A stretch of 64,000 bases of DNA, from NCBI GenBank assembly GCA_951799405.1, contig OX637334.1, positions 8,370,001 to 8,434,000 of the forward strand. Reading direction: 5' to 3'. Source of the stretch: Agapetus fuscipes (taxonomy: Eukaryota; Arthropoda; Insecta; Trichoptera; Glossosomatidae). The notes under the pieces were generated by a model that searched no databases, was not told where the DNA came from, and was given only the letters and a program-made list of their open reading frames with translations. Below are positions 21,750 to 33,117 of this stretch, in pieces (the first letter of the stretch is position 1; every line of letters starts with the position of its first letter). The position numbers and the translations under genes were made by a program.

Positions 21750-21945
21750 AAAGAACAACACCATTTATGGAGATTGAGCCGTCAAGTTGGCTGCTTCAAC
21801 AATATGGAACGGTATGTAAGAAATGGTTCTGTACAGCACATTTAGAAAGAGGTTGAAGAACCCACCTGTTCAAGCGCTCGTATGAATAAGCGCCTTCGGA
21901 ATGACCACGAAAAAAGCGTTATAAATATATAAATATCCTATAATT
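21750..21945 (+). repeat. Possible CR1/L2-type LINE 3' end
   Basis: Near 21860-21945, CAAGCGCTCGTATGAATAAG and AAAAAGCGTTATAAATATAT have the layout (AGCGC, then AAAGCGYTATAAAT) common at the end of CR1/L2 elements. The upstream piece may encode the last residues, but I could not fix a frame. Confidence 0.35.
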
Positions 21946-23939
21946 TTTTTGTAAGAATGCGTAACATATGTATGTGGAGCAAAATGTGTTCTTGCGTATT
22001 CATAAAGTAAAATGTGAATAATTTAAATAAAACGACAAAGTAACGCTACGAAGTTGTTGTAATACACATCACAAACACTTGTTATCAATCTCGATTATTT
22101 CAAGTCTGAACTCACAGCACTCCAACCGCCCCACTCCTCGTCTCCTTCCTCTTCCTCTTTCCTGGGAAACCACCTTCTTCTTGTTCTGCCTCCACCCCCC
22201 GTCTAACGTCAGCAACCAGTCAACAGGCAATGAGCAAGAACTGGCTTTTAGTCCCGGCCTAAGTGTCCGAGAAGGTTCACGCCGTTCGAATACGCGGGAA
22301 AATACTCACGCCATTTCGATTAAACTATTTTACAACTTTTACTTTAATAACCCATAAAAATATAATCCAAATATTTCACGAATCTTTAACAGGACAAATC
22401 GATAAAAGTTTTGATTGTTTGTGTTTTACCAAAAACCTCAGTGATTCAAATGTACAGTGTTTTTTAATTGCTCAGTATAAAATATATAGTTTGTTATTTT
22501 TTGTGATGAATTTTTAATTGAATAAAGTGTCAGCATACTGAAAAGCGTGGATTTGTTATTAAAAAAATATATACGGAAAAAATAAGATTACTAATTAATG
22601 AAATAATAATGATTTTGAAGACAATTAAATATGTAGGTGCGAAAAATAAACAACAACAAAAAAAATTAACACCTAAAATTTTCTTCATATTTGTCCAGTT
22701 TTAATTTAGATTATTAACACAAAATCAAAACAGATGTTGGTATAAGAAGTATTAAGTTGATTAAACATGGCAAATTGAAAAGCTTAATCAGTATTTTTCA
22801 ATGTACAAAAAAAAATGTGAGCACAATTACTGTATATCAAAGTTTGACTGACGTTAACAAAGTGTCCGTGTTAAAATATAATTCCTTTTCTGTGTACAGA
22901 TCAATTGGTTAAGCGTCCCAGTGTAAATTTAAAGCCTGAGATTGTGAAATGAAAGTAAAATATATTATCTTGAAAGTTGAAGATACTTATTTTGAATGTT
23001 GAACGGTGTGGCGAATTTATTCATCTCTCATTCGTATACAAATTTGAGTTCAAGAAATAAAAGTTTAAATGTGAATTTATTGTGAAATAAACTTTTTTCA
23101 TTTGTGTGCTTAATTAATGTGTTTCTTTGAATGTGAACTTTAGTGAACACAAACATGATTGGATACAGTTTTTGGATTTTACTTTAAAATGGATTATATG
23201 AATATCCATGGGTGAAACGATGAAGGGTAAAAGAGAAAAAAAAATTATAATAATTATTTACTATGTCATACATGTTTTGTGATTTTAATACGAAGGAAGA
23301 AATTACATTAGCACCGGATGCAGATTTAGAAAATGTGCTAAACATCCCCAACAGAAATTAGTCACGTTCTTTGCAAACAGTAGTCTTAGACAACTTTTGA
23401 TATTTAAAAAAAAACAAGTTCAATTAACACATCCATCTTGTTTGAAAGGAATTTTAAAACATGCCTTGTTATCTTTTCCAATTAATCTTATAAATTGTTA
23501 ACAATAAAATTTTATCACTACAAGTTACAATATTATCATTACCATAAACAGTAGAACATCGATTTTCTGAGTTAGTGTGGACCGAGCCCACCTCAGATTA
23601 TAATGAAAAGCTCGAACAATACGGATTGTTTTACAAATCTTTTATTTTTGTGGATAAATGTTAAAAAGAACATACGTTGTAAAATTAAAATATTACAGGT
23701 CACAAAAAATATAAGGTCAATGAAACAGCATCAACAGTAAAAGCAAAAACAAAAATAAAAAGTAAATAATTACAAGCCTATTTAAATTATGTTTTACATA
23801 ATTAAAATCAAATTATGTTTTGCATAATTAAAATTAAAAATAAAAAACAAATTGTATGTTTTACATACTTACTATACGAATACAGTTGATTACACATATA
23901 TTTAATTAATGCAGCATAAAAAAAGGCATAGGTGAATAT
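21946..23939. other. AT-rich stretch with a pyrimidine-rich island
   Basis: 22080-22310 is C/T-rich (CCTTCCTCTTCCTCTTTCC) and GC-richer than its surroundings, with two overlapping short frames whose products I do not recognise. It could be a promoter or a decayed exon. The remainder is AT-rich. Confidence 0.25.
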
Positions 23940-24160
23940 TATTTATTTTTATTTATTTCACTGACAGTACAAAATTTATATAGCACCTTTTATGACAGTG
24001 TGTCACTGCAAAGGCGCTTGTCCATATGATTGGACGAAGAGGTGAGTCTTAAGACGTCTTTTAAACAGTCTCTCCAATTCCAATTCCCAGTTTTTTTTGT
24101 ATCAAACACTTAGTGAATCAATGAATACTCCCGGTCTACGCAAAAGACACCTTATAAACT
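23940..24160 (+). repeat. RepG fragment
   Basis: TATATAGCACCTTTTATGAC, then CACTGCAAAGGCGCTTG, then AAGACGTCTTTTAAACAG. This order (tatagcgcc, agcgcttg, gtctt..tttaaa) also appears in part at 37085-37290 and is common in invertebrate LINE-derived repeats. Confidence 0.35.
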
Positions 24161-24521
24161 AATGCTGAGAAGATCGTAAGGCTCATTATAGTGTGTGTAG
24201 TTATTTTGCATATTATACTGCTAAAGCTTGAATTTGTGCTAGAAGACTCCAGACATTGACACACTCTCATACTCATCTCAGAAGATTTAATTATTATCTA
24301 TTAATACTAACTAATAAATCAGCATTTTGTTTAAATTATTTATTTAACAGTATATTTGAGACAATCAAACATAAGATTTAAGGACAAATATCTGAATAAT
24401 CATCATGCACGATTCCTTGCAGTTTATTACTTCATGAAATGAAATATATCTCCTGGCTTGATTTTCCTGGTCCACATAAACTAAACTATAGTAAAATCTG
24501 AGAAATGATTAATTGTCATGT
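24161..24521. other. AT-rich stretch
   Basis: No gene or repeat recognised. Confidence 0.35.
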
Positions 24522-24850
24522 TTCCGGTCGATAGCTCAGTTAGTAGAGTGCTTGCATTCTATGCCGAGAGCTCGGGTTCGAATCCCGCCGAGAAGGGTGT
24601 CGGAAATGATTTCCTATTTCGGTGTTTATTTCAAACCTTAAATTAAAAAAACCGGCAAGGTGTACTCAGCCTTCACAAAGAAATGAGTACCAGCGCTCTC
24701 GGGAGCTGAGATGGGTGGCGTAAGGCCGGCCTCCTTACCTGTAAAAATAAATAGGTCCCAAATCCCAATATGCGACCCCTTCGGGGATAACGCGGCAAGA
24801 AGTTGCACTATATGTGTAGCTTAGTTGCGTTGTGTCATGTTTCGTCAGTC
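24522..24850 (+). repeat. RepB SINE, best full copy
   Basis: The head has CCGGTCGATAGCTCAGTTAG (A box) and GCTCGGGTTCGAATCCCG (intact B box). The body has CCTTACCTGTAAAAATAAAT and CCCTTCGGGGATAACGCGGC, then GTGTAGCTTAGTTGCG. Both pol III boxes look usable. No isolated tRNA gene is implied, because the body continues as in the other copies. Confidence 0.85.
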
Positions 24851-25395
24851 ATGTTACGTAAAAGAAGAAGAAGCAAGAACTTGTTGATTTATAACGTGGA
24901 TTCGGATAATCGAGGTTCTACTTTACATAACTATTCCTATTCAAAACGTCTCGATTTCAATTAAAGGAAGACACCTATTAGCTTTTTGTCAGTCTTTCCA
25001 TCTCATTATGTACGTGAAAAGCTTTTAGGAGCTTTTTACAAGTCAAATGTAGCAAGCAATATTAGATAATAGACGAATGATAGCATTTTATACTGACTCA
25101 ATTATCTCAGCTAATGTAAAATACTTATCGTGTTTTCTTTAAAAAGAACATCAGGCACTCTACCTGTATTGGAACACATTTTATTAACAGTGAATATTGA
25201 ATTTTAAAACCAGTTTCATCGGGTTTCAATATGCTTTCATTTTATCACTTAATCAAAATAGCCGAGGTATAAACTTATTAAAAATAAATAAAATTGCGGA
25301 CATCCTAAAACAACAACTTTTATACTGAAAAACACAGTAAATAGCTTAAAAAGTTCTTGTTTTAATAATAATTTAAATATCCTATTAATGTTGAA
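24851..25395. other. AT-rich stretch
   Basis: AAGAAGAAGAAG at about 24864 is a simple repeat that may be the RepB 3' tail. Nothing else recognised. Confidence 0.35.
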
Positions 25396-25604
25396 TTTAT
25401 AATCTAAGTTGCAAAGATGCATTGACATTTCAGGCTCATATTTAATAGCACATGTAACATGCTGCATCTTTACACACAGAATAAACCAAACCTCATATGA
25501 ACATAAATTGGGCAACTCCTGCAGCTTTTCCTTAAAACCAGGGTTGCATTGGCAAAAGTGAACCATTGTTTACAGGTCAGCTTCGTACCAACTTATAAGT
25601 CAAA
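25396..25604 (-). repeat. RepA copy with internal deletions
   Basis: TTTATAATCTAAGTTGCAAA at the tail side; GTTGGTACGAAGCTGACC at the 5' side on the minus strand. Confidence 0.7.
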
Positions 25605-26692
25605 GATGATTTGTTTATAACCCTTAAAACACTAATTTTAATATTTTTTTACAATAAAATTTTACAATTCACTTAAATATATTATAATGGTTTGTGTTAT
25701 TAAAAAAATGGAGTGAAAATGAATTATCAATTGTACAAATAATTTAAAGAAATCAAAAGTGTGTATAACGCTGATATATTTTAATACAAGAATAGTGGAA
25801 ATAAAAATGTTTCAAATAAAGAAAAGTTATTTTCCTTTTACAATTCACTTAATTCATTTAGGATTCATAATTTTCCTTATTCATGTTAGAATTCAGTTAT
25901 ACTGTTTTTCATCTCCTTATAATCTTCAATTTCAAACTCCAACATTTTTTTGCACGGGCACAAAAAAAACATCTTAAACATTTTTCATACTAATCTAATT
26001 AAGACTTTTTTGTTCAACTAAAAATACCTCGAATAGCAAGTGTTTTTTTCACAGCTCTATTTCAACTGTGAAGTTTTGTTTAAGCACGGGAACATTGTAT
26101 ATGGTTGGGCTTACACATGTTGCACGTGTCCCGGTATATCTATATCTGTAACAGGTTTTCGTTTCCGCTGTCCAATCAAAGTTGTGGATTGTAAATAAAA
26201 AAATAATTGCTAACACTTTCAATTAAATGTAACGAATCCACCCGAGCTTTAACGTATTTTTTTCTCTATAAAAAAATAAGGAAGATCGTGCTATAGAAGT
26301 ATTGCGAGTGTAAAGCATTTTACACTTCATACTCGTTCTAGATTAGATATTGTAGAAGTCTAGGGGTTAAAGCTAAATCGAATGGTATTTGGTTCGAATC
26401 TCCATCAGAGTTTTTTTTCATTCATGTGATCTTTTAAACTCAAAGTACATAATAACAATTGCGTGTTTAATGAATTTAAAAAATATATTTGACATTGTCC
26501 AGTGATTTAGTTTTAGACTTAAAAGCGAAATGTGCATGGTTTGAGTCTCCAGCAGAATTGCTTTTTTTCTTTTTAGTAAAATTGTTATAAAATTGCATTT
26601 TTTGTATGGGGAAGTATTGACTTTTTTTTTGTAAAGATTTATTTTCAATGTTTTTTTTTAAAATATACTTAAATGTTTTTTATTATTTGTAT
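25605..26692. other. Stretch with two tRNA-like B-box words
   Basis: TTGGTTCGAATCTCCATCAG (26391-26410) and a decayed relative near 26541 (GGTTTGAGTCTCCAGCAG) suggest two fragments of one tRNA-related SINE about 150 bp apart. No complete head is present. No gene recognised. Confidence 0.3.
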
Positions 26693-26940
26693 TCCTTGAC
26701 TTATAGGTTGGTATGAGGCTGACCACCCATACTGTAAAAAATGGTTCACTTTGCCAATATCACCTCTGTGTCAGCAAAAGTTGTAGGGTTTATGTTCATT
26801 TGAGGTTTGGATTTTATTTGTAAGTACACATTCAGCAATTGTAAGCGCAAACTACACGTGTTTGTGTGTGGGCATGCATTTAATCTGAGCTTTAAATGTT
26901 AATATACCTATGCAACTTAGATTATAGATTATTATAGGAA
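26693..26940 (+). repeat. RepA copy, full length
   Basis: Starts TTCCTTGACTTATAGGTTGG exactly and ends CAACTTAGATTATAGATTAT. It is among the least diverged copies. Confidence 0.85.
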
Positions 26941-27444
26941 AAAGTATGAGAGACATTTTCCGAATTATATTTACATTAATATTTTTAGCCCATTTATCTT
27001 ATAACTTATAACTATCTGTCTAAAACTAGTTGGTGTCATTATGCTAAGACATCATCCTGTCCTTCAAGCGAATCTCGTTTTTATACTATTTTTTACGTCG
27101 CTATTGTTGATGTTTGTGGTAATAAAAGTTGTTGATTTATTTAAAAAATAATCAGTAATTGCGTTTTTCGCACATATTTTTGGGATTTTTTTGAATGTAT
27201 TAAAATAAAAAATATGGATTGTAAAGAGACACAAAAATTTTCAAGTGCATTAAATCTTTTTAATCATTTTAATTAAAGCGAATCGATAAAATCTCAAAGC
27301 ATGGCGCTGCACCGTACGGCACACACGCACACCAGCTCGTTTAGCGCTTTGTAATAAAGGCATATAAGATCTCAGGGCAATTCCACGCAAAACCTTTTAA
27401 TGTTAATGCAGCCATTAAACAGGACTGGTTCCTTTATTGAGAGG
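26941..27444. other. AT-rich stretch
   Basis: GGCGCTGCACCGTACGGCAC near 27303 is a short GC-rich patch without other signal. Confidence 0.3.
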
Positions 27445-27545
27445 GTGTTAAAGCGGTGACAGGGTAAAGCGGCACAGTGACAAAACGACACACGGCATAA
27501 CGACACGTGATAGAAAGACACATGACAAAACATTACAAACAACAA
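27445..27545 (-). repeat. 15 bp minisatellite, inverted arm
   Basis: Units such as CATAACGACACGTGA and TAGAAAGACACATGA repeat with a 15 bp period. Their reverse complement forms the array at 28120-28345, so the two arrays face each other. Confidence 0.5.
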
Positions 27546-27564
27546 AACATTTATTTTGCTTCCA

Positions 27565-27617
27565 CACACCTTATGCAACTCCTTCGGGGATAAGACGTTG
27601 CTCTTTGTGTGCAGTTA
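27565..27617 (+). repeat. RepB 3' end fragment
   Basis: TGCAACTCCTTCGGGGATAA and the following word match the last part of RepB (compare 24778-24830). Confidence 0.5.
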
Positions 27618-27639
27618 ATTAGGGTTCCTTATCTTATTC

Positions 27640-28010
27640 TTCTTCTTCTTCCTCAGCCTTTCTCAATCCACTCCCGGACGTAGGTCACCTTCAATCCTCT
27701 CCATTCCCGTCTATCGGTTGCTGTGTTCAGCCATCCTGTGCCTGCAGTTCTCTTGATGTCGTCCAGCCACCTCAGTTGGAGTCTCCCCGCTCCCCGCTTT
27801 GACATCCTGGGCCACCACTGGACTATCTTTTTCGGCCACCTGTCATGGTCTTGACTTGCGACATGACCAGCCAGCGCCACTTGAAGCCACCTTGTATGAC
27901 ATCAGTGACACCAGTGCGTCTACGGATCTCCTGGCTTGAAAGCCTGTCTCTGAGGCTGATTACCAGCATCCTCCTTTCAATGACTCTTTGGCACGTCCTC
28001 AGTCTGTTTT
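27640..28010 (-). pseudogene. LINE-b: RTE-type retrotransposon C-terminus
   Basis: The minus strand encodes ERRMLVISLRDRLSSQEIRR and a WRW motif in one frame, then, after a frameshift near 27865, LAGHVASQDHDRWPKK, GRLQLRWLDDIKR and TDRREWRGL. This is the conserved tail of RTE-clade reverse transcriptases of insects (R/Y-GHVAR..RW, GR...RW.DDI.R, DR..WR). Catalytic domains are absent and the frame is broken. Confidence 0.75.
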
Positions 28011-28119
28011 TTTTTATCTGATAATAATAGTATAGGGCGTTTTTTTTATAAGATTTATAAAAGAATACATGCATGAGTTCCATTTTCTCGTGTTTCTCAA
28101 ATCTCAATTTTTGTCGTGT

Positions 28120-28345
28120 CGTTTATGGTGTTTTCTGTTTTTGCTATGTTTTTTCATGTGATGTTTTTTTAATGTGCCGTTTATGGTATGTTCTGTTTTA
28201 GGTATGTGATTTTCTATCATGTGATGTTTTGTCTTGTGATGTTTTGTTATGTGTTGTTCTACCATGTGATGTTTTGTCATGTATCGTTCTGTCATGTGTC
28301 GTTCTGTCATGTATCGTTTTGTTACTGTGTCGTTCTACCATGGAA
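28120..28345 (+). repeat. 15 bp minisatellite
   Basis: About 12 diverged units such as TCGTTCTGTCATGTG and ATGTTTTGTCATGTA. Because the period is a multiple of three, several frames stay open and yield repeated peptides, which should not be read as genes. Confidence 0.75.
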
Positions 28346-28559
28346 TCATTGAAACAATTACACAGTCGAAAGCTTGATCCTGTCGGTGTGGACAGAAACG
28401 TTGGCGGTGCTTTTAGTGAAGAATGAGCCATCAAACATGGGTGGATAACATCTTCAAGCTCGGAGGGCTGACGTTTGATGAAATACTTCAATCAAGAGCA
28501 ATAATCTTTCCAATCGGATCACAAGACAATTCTTGTGAAATATTTCAGTAACCATCCTT

Positions 28560-28812
28560 GACTTGTTTGATCTTGGTATGAGGCTGACAACATATGCTGT
28601 AAAAAATGGTTCACTTTGCCAATGTCACCCCTGCTTCAGGGAAGGTCAGCAAAAGTTGCAAGGTTTTTGTTCATTTGAGCTTTGGATTTTAATCTGAAAG
28701 TACACATGCAGCATTTGTAAGCGCTAACTTACACGTGTCTGTTTGTGGGCATGCATTTATGTAATATGAATTTGAAATGTTAGTATATCTGCGCAACCAA
28801 GATTATAGATAA
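28560..28812 (+). repeat. RepA copy, near full length
   Basis: Its start is altered (TTGATCTTGGTATGAGGCTG); the end is GCAACCAAGATTATAGATAA. Confidence 0.75.
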
Positions 28813-30424
28813 TAAATAAAGTTACAGAATAACAAATAGAAAGAAAAAATATCCTCTTTTTTTTTAAAATATGCATCCATTTATTTAGGAATAGTAAACT
28901 AGTATATAAAGTATTTAGGATATTTTAAATAGCTAAGGCAACAAGGGAAATGCGTTTTGGTAGATTATTGCGTTTTCAAAATAAACATCAAACATATCGA
29001 CAAGATGAGGCAGTGACTGCGGTTCCCGGCGAAGCACAAAATAAATTTAATACAAAAAGTTTAAAGTTCCACTTAAATGGCAAAATCTTTTGTTTTTCTC
29101 TCTGATTAGGCCACGATCTATTCGCCGTTTTTCTATCTTCTGAAGTTTTGTTTTTACGAGCAGAAAGTATTACCAAGGCTGTTTATGAAAGCAACGCGTT
29201 GCTTTTGGCGTTCGCTTACAGTTAACTGCACATAAAACATGATCTAACCAGAAAGAATTCCAAAAGAATTTGTCAAATTTTATTTAATTTAAAATGTGTT
29301 CTTTGCTACCTTGAAAAATTCATCAACCTTTACAACCGGTCCAAATATGTACGTTAGATGCCGGTTGATGTTTTTTTTTTCATATCTTAATATGAGTTCA
29401 AATTTCAAAAAATATTATTGATTGCACAATCAAAAAATACAAGTGGAATTTGGGAAGTTATCCATCTTAACCAATTCATCTTGCCTCTTTCTTGTTGTGG
29501 CAAAATTAGCTTCGGTTGTAAAGGTTGAAGAGTAGTGGGGCGAGGCGGGTACCTTGGCGCAGACCAATTTCAAGGCAAACGCAATGGCGTGTTGATAGCG
29601 TACTTCCGCCGAACTCTTTGAATGAAAGACATTCAGCGTTATGCTTCAAATGATTTGCCATTGGTGAAAAATATCTGAAAATTAAATATGATTAACTTTG
29701 AACGCATGAAGTAATTTTGAAAATTTTCAAGACGAATTTTTCGGAGCCTGCGCCCCTAATATGTATGTTTTTCTCTTTATTTAAGGCTACTATTTTTAGC
29801 TTTCGCTGTCTGCGTTTTTTTTCTCTAAGTTTAAACTTTATCATATTGTTTTACCAAAAATGTACGTAAATAAAATAAAGCTGTTTTTTCTATTAGTAAA
29901 AAGAGCGTTAAAAAATGATATATTCAATTAGTAAAAATAATACACTTGCAGCAAACTTCATTAATATTTTTCGCCATTCTTCCGTTACTATGGTAATCCT
30001 ATAATAGGAGCATGGAGGTAGGAATTCTAGTACCTACTTAGATATCGATGCTTAGGATGCATATCTGATATCTGCAAATGTACCCTCTTAGAATTTCTCT
30101 TTCAGATGGATACTTTGAACAACAGTAAAAAAATGTTGCTTTTATAAGTGAATTTCTTACAGTTTTCTTGATGTTTTGAAAGCCTCTGTTCATCTACTCA
30201 CTTTTTCTCTGTTCAGTTTTAAAATATCAATTGATAAGAAGTTTACGTTTTTCTTTAAGATAGATCTTTCGATTTGTTAAAACAGAATACCTGTCATCCA
30301 AATTGCGGTGAGATGTAATTTTTAGATAGCTTTAATTACAAAAAGCTATACTAGTATTTCATCATCACCTGCGTACGAGAAGACAGATCTTATTTTAAAA
30401 CCAATTAACAGTGTTGAACAAATA
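28813..30424. other. Long unique stretch
   Basis: No gene recognised. CATCAACC at 29319 and GGTTGATG at 29363 form a loose dyad around ACCGGT and GCCGG. A moderately GC-rich patch at 29530-29620 has no frame of interest. Confidence 0.35.
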
Positions 30425-30524
30425 GGCATTCGAACCCGCAGCACCGAGTTGTAGCTCCGTGAATGATGTGGATCCATTTAAAGCTGAGAGATGTCGTATC
30501 AACAGCTACACCACAACAAGAATC
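30425..30524 (-). repeat. tRNA-like SINE head, not RepB or RepC
   Basis: On the minus strand GTGTAGCTGTTGATACGAC (A-box region) and GCTGCGGGTTCGAATGCC (good B box) are spaced by about 70 bases, longer than in a tRNA. This is probably a separate tRNA-related retroposon. Confidence 0.4.
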
Positions 30525-30634
30525 GTTTAAACTCAACCACAGCGTTCACCAAACATGAATGGAAACTGTAAATATAACTAGGAATCCACTTTTAGTTTCC
30601 ATATATTTTTGGGATAACACCATGTTTGAGTTTA
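30525..30634. mobile_element. RepE MITE, complete
   Basis: The left end GTTTAAACTCAACCACAGCG and right end CATGTTTGAGTTTAAG are inverted. Further in, ATGGAAACT on the left faces AGTTTCCAT on the right, giving about 45 bp of imperfect terminal repeat in a 110 bp element. Confidence 0.55.
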
Positions 30635-30917
30635 AGAGTTTTGTTTAAGACTTGCGGTACAGATAGACCTCTTGCGTGACGCACAAGTGTAAGTCAACTA
30701 GCTAGTGATTTGTGGATGTACGCCCCCTTAATCAAACGTCAGAATGGACATACTTCATTAATATAACAAGATTTTTCAAAGCAAAATTAACTGTCATACG
30801 TTATGATGTCCTTTCATTATTTTTGCAAACGAATGACACTACTGATTTTATTTTATTTTTGAAAGGACATCCTAGTTACTTAATTACTAAGAAGGTCTGA
30901 TAAAATTACATTTTTTT

Positions 30918-31160
30918 TATAATCTAACTTGCAATGATATACCAAGGCTTATATTTAATGCACGCCTACAAGCAGACACGCGTTAGTTCGAGCTTACACA
31001 CTTCATATGTGTTTACAAAATAAACCAAACCTCAGATGAACATAATATGTACACATGCAGCATTTATAAATCATAACTTACTCGTGTCTGCTTGTGGCCA
31101 TGTCAAAAATATGTTTTTTAAATGTTGATATATCTTTGCAATGTAGATTATTGATTATTA
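30918..31160. repeat. Two RepA pieces in inverted orientation
   Basis: 30918-31046 is the 3' half on the minus strand (ATAATCTAACTTGCAATG) and 31047-31160 is the 3' part on the + strand (TTTGCAATGTAGATTATTG). Together they form an imperfect inverted repeat with both tails outward. Confidence 0.65.
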
Positions 31161-31699
31161 TATAATGTTTTGCGGCAGCCGATCAGATATTTGGGGCCCT
31201 ACTGCAAACTTTTGATCTCCAGAGACTGTGACTGTTTTGTTCACTTTTATTTTCTCTCCATACTCTATGACTGCTTAAGCATCAGTCCCACTTGTGATAG
31301 TGGTTTTACTTCAATCCCATTCACTACTTTAGCTATTTCGTCATTTCCATAAGTCATCAGGAAGTTACCAAATCACTTCATCAGTACTGCCCTCAATTGA
31401 TCCATTTTTTCCTCACCCAATCCGCTGATGATTACAGACTCCGAAATAATTACCAGCAATTATTTTAGTGTGTCAATACCTCAACGTCGTGTAGAGTTAA
31501 TTTAATTTTCTACCTCAATAGCCGAGCAATGAATAGAGAGGCTTAACTAGGCAGTAAAAACTCTATTAGTTACTGAGTTCATAGCGATGAGCATTCACTT
31601 TCTAATGACATTACTCTCAATGCATGCGCACATTGCAAGACACATATTTCTCTCCTCTTCTATTTACAAGGTGGCATCACTTTCTTTTGAGTAATGATA
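31161..31699. other. Unique stretch
   Basis: A 60-codon + frame at 31170-31352 has no recognisable motif. Nothing else. Confidence 0.3.
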
Positions 31700-32235
31700 T
31701 ATTTTGTAGGTTTTCGGGTTCTTCTACAATCTATAATCAAAGTTGCAAAGATATTTTAACACTCAAAGCACATATTTAATGCAGGCACATGTCTTTTCGC
31801 GCTTACATATTATTACGTTGCAGATGTATATACAAAATACATTAAACTTCACGTGAGCATAAACTTTGCCACTCCTGCCGTCTTTCCCTAAAACCGGGGA
31901 GTATAGCTCGTGAAATTGAGAAGACAGTGGCTTCTTCATCATCCTTTTATTCCCAAACTTGATTTAAAAAATTTCATTTTGAAATGACTTTTACAGTATT
32001 TTTTTTAATTCATTTATAATAATAATAGGTTTTCGGGTTCTTCTATAATGTACATTAAAAGTTGCAAAGATATTTTAACATTTTAAATACGTATTAAATG
32101 CATGCCCACTAGCAGAATCGTATTAGTTCAAATTCAAATGAACATAAGCTCTCCAACTTTTGCCGACCTCCCCTGAAACAGGAGAGTACAGCTCGTAAAA
32201 TTGAGAAGACAATAGATTCATCAATCTTTTATAAA
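31700..32235 (-). repeat. Tandem duplication containing RepA
   Basis: Two direct units begin with TAGGTTTTCGGGTTCTTCTA (31708 and 32027), continue through minus-strand RepA, and share a right border with GAAATTGAGAAGACAGTGG versus GAAGACAATAG. The offset is about 319 bp. In both, the RepA 5' part is missing, so the copy was truncated before it was duplicated. Confidence 0.65.
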
Positions 32236-32779
32236 AAAAAAATTTTTTACCTGACAATTTAATTTCAAATCATCAAGTTCAACCAATCTATTTAAAGACG
32301 TGTTTCACATGGCTCTCTGTTTAATTGGCCACAAAATTTAGTGCGCATTCATTATTCAGATATCGTAAATTTCAGTACAATATCATTAATCAAAAATTTC
32401 CCATACATGATATCCGACCAACAGTTTTATATCATCGCTTCATCGTGTATGTAATATCCCAGTGCACCAGTGGTGGAGGGAGAATTTTCTTAGAAGGTAG
32501 CCCGATGGAATAAAAGAAAGCCATTAAACATTAACATTACAAAGAATAATATTATTTTTGTAGAAAAATAGTTCCACTTTTGCAATTTAACCTTCTATAT
32601 CAAAGTTAATGAAAACTGCTTTAAAAAACGTACCCTTAAGTTATCACGTGTGTCGAAATTAAAAAAACATAACAATAACAGTTTTGAATCTATTTTTTTG
32701 ATTTATAAATGCAATCGTATGAAAGATAGCGTCTACAATAAAATTACAATCTGAAACTCTATTCTGTTAAATTTCTTAC
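32236..32779. other. AT-rich stretch
   Basis: A 62-codon + frame at 32325-32513 shows no recognisable motif. Confidence 0.3.
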
Positions 32780-33117
32780 ACTTTGGATATCAATCCAAGT
32801 CGGCGCTTGCTAGCGCTTGCGAAAGAATTCCATAGGGAAAAAATTACAGAACACCTCATTTTTGGACACGAATCGCTATTTCGTCGCCTTAAGGTCGTAA
32901 GGAATTTAGTAGAATAGCGCGTCTGAAGTTGGACCGGCTTGTTGTGATCATTTTTGCGCGATCCATTGAGTCAAAAGGAATCCTCCTCGCACTTCCAACG
33001 GCTCCTTTCTGATATCCTAGTTTGTCGGAACTACAAGCCTATGCTCTCATCAGGAATTGAGATTCGGGGGTATTCGGCAGTCTTCGGCAGTCTTCAACTG
33101 TGCCTTATGCAGTCGCT
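32780..33117 (+). promoter_or_regulatory. Candidate promoter and first non-coding exon
   Basis: This stretch is GC-richer than its surroundings and lacks known repeats. It ends with TTCGGCAGTC twice and CAGTCGCT|GTAAGTTTG, a good splice donor at 33118. It could be a 5' exon of the gene at 55.9 kb (an intron of about 22.8 kb) or of an unrelated transcript. No TATA box is seen. This is inference. Confidence 0.2.

Noticed and set aside
24522..24600. Possible tRNA gene (good A and B boxes)
   Set aside because: The sequence continues into the RepB body shared by at least six other copies and no acceptor stem closes; it is a SINE head.
28104..28491. Repetitive peptide genes on both strands
   Set aside because: Caused by a 15 bp minisatellite whose period is divisible by three.
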